From: Aminobacter aminovorans | Lineage (GTDB): Bacteria > Pseudomonadota > Alphaproteobacteria > Rhizobiales > Rhizobiaceae | Direction of reading: 5' to 3' | Length of the DNA stretch: 64,000 nt | Assembly (NCBI RefSeq): GCF_900445235.1 | Contig: NZ_UFSM01000001.1 | Span: forward strand, 3,239,501-3,303,500 | Shown: piece by piece, positions 60,484-64,000 of the stretch | Layout: each line of letters begins with the position of its first letter | How positions within the stretch are numbered: the stretch's first letter is position 1 | Notes under the pieces: model-generated | Seen by the model: only the letters and a program-made list of their open reading frames with translations | Told to the model about the DNA's origin: nothing | The model's database searches: none | Translations under genes and position numbers: made by a program

Positions 60484-60912
60484 TCAGGCTCCCAAAGCGT
60501 GCCGGACGATGAAGACGGTGGCAAAGGCCGTGACCATGAAGGTGACGGTCGCCGCCAGCGAGCGAATGGAAAGCCGCGACAGTCCGCAAACGCCATGTCC
60601 GCTGGTGCAGCCGCTACCATATGCCGAACCGAAACCGACGAGCAGGCCGGCGACCGCCATCAGCGGCAGGTTTGATGAAACCGTCTGGAGCACCTCGCTG
60701 CCGGTCACCAGTACATAGATCAGCGGTGCTGCGACCAGGCCGAGAATGAAGCCGAGACGCGACAGGAAGACACCGTCGGCATAGGGCGGCAAAAGGCGAC
60801 TGGCAATGCCGCTGACACCCGCAATGCGCCCTTCCCAGGCCATCAGCAGCACGGCCGAGAGACCGATCAGGATGCCACCTACTGTGGGGGCGATGGGCGT
60901 GAATTCAGTCAT
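60484..60912 (-). CDS. YeeE/YedE-type membrane protein
   Basis: The 142-aa protein has [29 protein letters not shown] and [34 protein letters not shown]. The cysteine-containing motif [10 protein letters not shown] is the signature of the N-terminal half of YeeE/YedE transporters. It overlaps the regulator gene by 8 bp and pairs with the next half to form a full transporter for a sulfur species. Confidence 0.9.
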   Translation of the reverse strand: MTEFTPIAPTVGGILIGLSAVLLMAWEGRIAGVSGIASRLLPPYADGVFLSRLGFILGLVAAPLIYVLVTGSEVLQTVSSNLPLMAVAGLLVGFGSAYGSGCTSGHGVCGLSRLSIRSLAATVTFMVTAFATVFIVRHALGA

Positions 60913-61258
60913 TGTTGTTGCCTCGCAAGGGATCCATTCCAGCCTTCGGTGCGCAGAACATGCGGTAAAGCAGCGAAACGACCGCCGCGACCCGCTCGTC
61001 GGCCAGGCGATAAAAGACCGACTTCGATTCCTTGCGGCCGGCGATCAGTCCGGCTTCGCGCAGTTCCGCGATCTGTTGTGACAAGCCCGGCTGGCGTATG
61101 CCAAGGCTGTCTTCGAGCTCGCGTACCGAACGCTCGCCGTCGACAAGCGCACAGACGATCATTAGGCGGTTGGGGTTGGCGAGTTTCTTCAGGAATTCGG
61201 ACGCTTCCCCTGCCCGTTCAAGCAGTTCAGCCATCGCCGTGTCGGGTCCGTGATTCAC
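60905..61258 (-). CDS. BigR/SqrR-type ArsR regulator (persulfide sensor)
   Basis: The 117-aa protein has [63 protein letters not shown]. Cysteines C36 and C102 are 66 residues apart, as in BigR (C42/C108), where they form a di- or tetrasulfide on exposure to hydrogen sulfide-derived persulfide. It leads the operon with two YeeE/YedE halves, the known BigR-type arrangement without the sulfur dioxygenase. Confidence 0.9.
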   Translation of the reverse strand: MNHGPDTAMAELLERAGEASEFLKKLANPNRLMIVCALVDGERSVRELEDSLGIRQPGLSQQIAELREAGLIAGRKESKSVFYRLADERVAAVVSLLYRMFCAPKAGMDPLRGNNND

Positions 61259-61369
61259 GATGTTAACCCTGGTTGCTCCGCGCCGCGCCCCGCCTTTCGC
61301 TATCGGCCGGTCTGGGCGCTGCGTTCAAGCCGCGTCGCCGCTATGGCGTCGCTATAGTTGCATATATAT

Positions 61370-61389
61370 GATTGCATTAATTTGCAATC
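61370..61389. promoter_or_regulatory. Probable BigR-type operator
   Basis: GATTGCA (61370-61376) and TGCAATC (61383-61389) form a perfect inverted repeat in an AT-rich stretch 112 bp before the regulator start. It resembles the AT-rich TTGCA-containing boxes bound by BigR-type regulators. No other gene I can support lies in 61259-61513. Confidence 0.55.
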
Positions 61390-61513
61390 AATGTTCCGCA
61401 AAATGAAGGCCAGACACGAAGCGCCTGCGCCCAGCGTCCTGCTCAAATTAGGGGCTGGTTCGTGGTCAAACATGCGTCCGGGCACAATGCTCAACGGACG
61501 GCACCAGTGGCGA

Positions 61514-62824
61514 CTAGTCGTCGGACTGGCTGCGATTGGCCTTGTTCCGGGCCCAGAATTCGAGCCGTTTCTTGATGTCGCGTTCGAAGCCGCGTTCGTT
61601 CGGCTGATAAAACTCCGGACGATTGGAGCCGGCAAGCTCATCCGGCATGAACTCCTGGCCCGAGAACGCGTCGGGATAGTCATGGTCGTAGCGGTAGCCC
61701 TCGTGGTAGCCGAGTTCTTTCATCAGTTTTGTCGGCGCATTGAGGATGTGCTTGGGCGGCGCCAGCGAACCGGTCTGCTGGGCGATGGCGATCGCCTGGT
61801 TAAAGCCCATATAGGAGGCGTTCGATTTTGGCGCCGTCGCGACATAAGTGATCGCCTGGGCCATGAACAGACGCCCTTCCGGCCACCCTACCCGCTCGAA
61901 CGCGGTCCAGGCCGCGATGACCTGCGGCATTGCCTGCGGGTCTGCCATGCCGACATCCTCGGATGCCGCGCAAGCCAGGCGGCGGAAGATCGTCGCTGGA
62001 GATTCGCCGCCGACAACCATGCGTGCCGCCCAGTAGAGTGCTGCTTGCACATCGCTGCCACGCAGGCTCTTATGGAAGCAACTGAGCAGGTTGTAATGCT
62101 CTTCCTGCCCCTTGTCGTAGACCGGGGCACGCTTCTGCACCGTTTCGACAAGGCCCGCGACATCGAGCACCACAGCTGAAGGCAGCGCAAGCAGTTCCTC
62201 GCAGAGCCCGATGAGGTAGCGCCCGTCGCCATCCGCCATGGTCAAGAGTGTGTCACGCGCGTCGGCGTCCAGCGGCAGCTTCCTGCCGGCATGCGCTTCC
62301 GCGCGCTCGGCGAGGACGGCAAGATCAGGTTTTTCGAAGCGCTTGAGCGTGTAGACCTTGGCGCGTGACAGCAGTGCCGCGACCAGGCTGAAGCTCGGAT
62401 TCTCCGTCGTGGCACCTATCAGGACGATGGTGCCGTCCTCGACATGGGGCAGCAGCGCGTCCTGGGTGGTCCTGTTGAAGCGGTGGAGTTCGTCGACGAA
62501 CACCACGGTCTGCCGCCCTGCTCCGCTGCGGAGCTGTTTGGCGGCATCGACGACCTTCCGCAGATCAGCAACGCCGGAGAGAACAGCCGAGAGCTGGACG
62601 AAATCGAGGCCGATTTCCCTGGCCACCAGCCGGGCAATCGTCGTCTTGCCGACGCCTGGCGGCCCCCAGAGGATGAACGACGAAGCCTTCTTGGACTTGA
62701 CCATGCGCCCGATCGGCCCGTCAGGCCCGAGAATATGGTCCTGCCCGATGACCTCGCTCAGGCTTTGCGGGCGCAACGTCTCGGCCAGCGGGCGCGGAAC
62801 GACCTCGTCGAAAAGAGAGCTCAA
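61514..62824 (-). CDS. rarA: Replication-associated recombination protein A (AAA+ ATPase)
   Basis: The 436-aa protein has PRPLAETLRPQSLSEVIGQDHILG, Walker A FILWGPPGVGKTTIARL, Walker B VVFVDELHRFN, and sensor I IGATTENPSFSL. The C-terminal region includes YWAARMVVGGESPATIFRRLACAASEDVGMADPQA, the MgsA/RarA tetramerisation part. RarA acts at stalled replication forks. Confidence 0.95.
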   Translation of the reverse strand: MSSLFDEVVPRPLAETLRPQSLSEVIGQDHILGPDGPIGRMVKSKKASSFILWGPPGVGKTTIARLVAREIGLDFVQLSAVLSGVADLRKVVDAAKQLRSGAGRQTVVFVDELHRFNRTTQDALLPHVEDGTIVLIGATTENPSFSLVAALLSRAKVYTLKRFEKPDLAVLAERAEAHAGRKLPLDADARDTLLTMADGDGRYLIGLCEELLALPSAVVLDVAGLVETVQKRAPVYDKGQEEHYNLLSCFHKSLRGSDVQAALYWAARMVVGGESPATIFRRLACAASEDVGMADPQAMPQVIAAWTAFERVGWPEGRLFMAQAITYVATAPKSNASYMGFNQAIAIAQQTGSLAPPKHILNAPTKLMKELGYHEGYRYDHDYPDAFSGQEFMPDELAGSNRPEFYQPNERGFERDIKKRLEFWARNKANRSQSDD

Positions 62825-62882
62825 GGAATGGCCCTCCCCGCGATCCAGTTACATGCCGCGACCTTCAGCATCGTGCCGGTGC

Positions 62883-64000
<1,118 letters not shown>

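Overview
The window looks like a chromosomal segment of a high-GC alphaproteobacterium of the Hyphomicrobiales, most like Mesorhizobium or Aminobacter. The basis is the imp-type T6SS locus, the LigD/Ku pair, the DUF1376/DUF6074 phage genes, the BigR-type regulator and the overall codon style; genus level is inference.

Regions. (1) 1-12.9 kb: part of a type VI secretion locus. tssE-hcp-tssC-tssB-tssA run leftwards and the ATPase gene tssH (clpV) runs rightwards, followed by a small lipoprotein, a secreted caspase-like/Sel1 protein and a membrane Ser/Thr kinase. (2) 12.9-22.4 kb: a DUF2161 nuclease-fold protein, then a leftward peptide-type ABC importer operon (two permeases, two ATPases, binding protein) ending in a CocE/NonD-type hydrolase, with a divergent LysR regulator. 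(3) 22.5-28.6 kb: a rightward DNA repair cluster: small protein, LigD, Ku, a BRCT-TPR protein whose GTG start overlaps the ku stop, an alpha/beta hydrolase and exonuclease III. (4) 28.6-31.1 kb: DUF2218 protein, diguanylate cyclase, and an ArsR-AHSA1 pair under a striking palindromic operator. (5) 31.4-48.8 kb: a 17.4-kb integrated prophage-like element bounded by a 15-bp duplication of the 3' end of a tRNA-Ser gene. It has an integrase, replication-like genes, a small-terminase-like gene, prohead protease, tape measure and tail fibre genes. No large terminase, portal or major capsid gene was found. Its right part is a more AT-rich cargo block with a dGTPase and a P63C-domain gene. (6) 48.8-57.2 kb: housekeeping genes: rlpA, a D,D-carboxypeptidase homologue with degenerate motifs, tmk, holB, metG, tatD and a PhnP-like beta-lactamase-fold gene. 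(7) 57.2-59.3 kb: a dif-like XerC/XerD site with an ISNCY/IS1202-type insertion sequence 5 bp from its XerC arm, and an IS30 relic. (8) 59.3-64 kb: methyltransferase, a BigR-type regulator with two YeeE/YedE half-transporters, rarA, and a partial DegP-type protease.

The strongest structural observation is a strand flip of the FtsK-orienting motif GGGNAGGG. By eye there are nine copies, all on the + strand, left of 56,050 and seven copies, all on the - strand, right of 58,579. The dif-like site at 57,360-57,387 lies in the gap between them. The window therefore probably straddles the replication terminus. The best candidates for new biology are the BRCT-TPR protein coupled to Ku, the dGTPase/P63C cargo of the prophage with its repeated operator, and the carboxypeptidase homologue that has lost two of its three active-site motifs.
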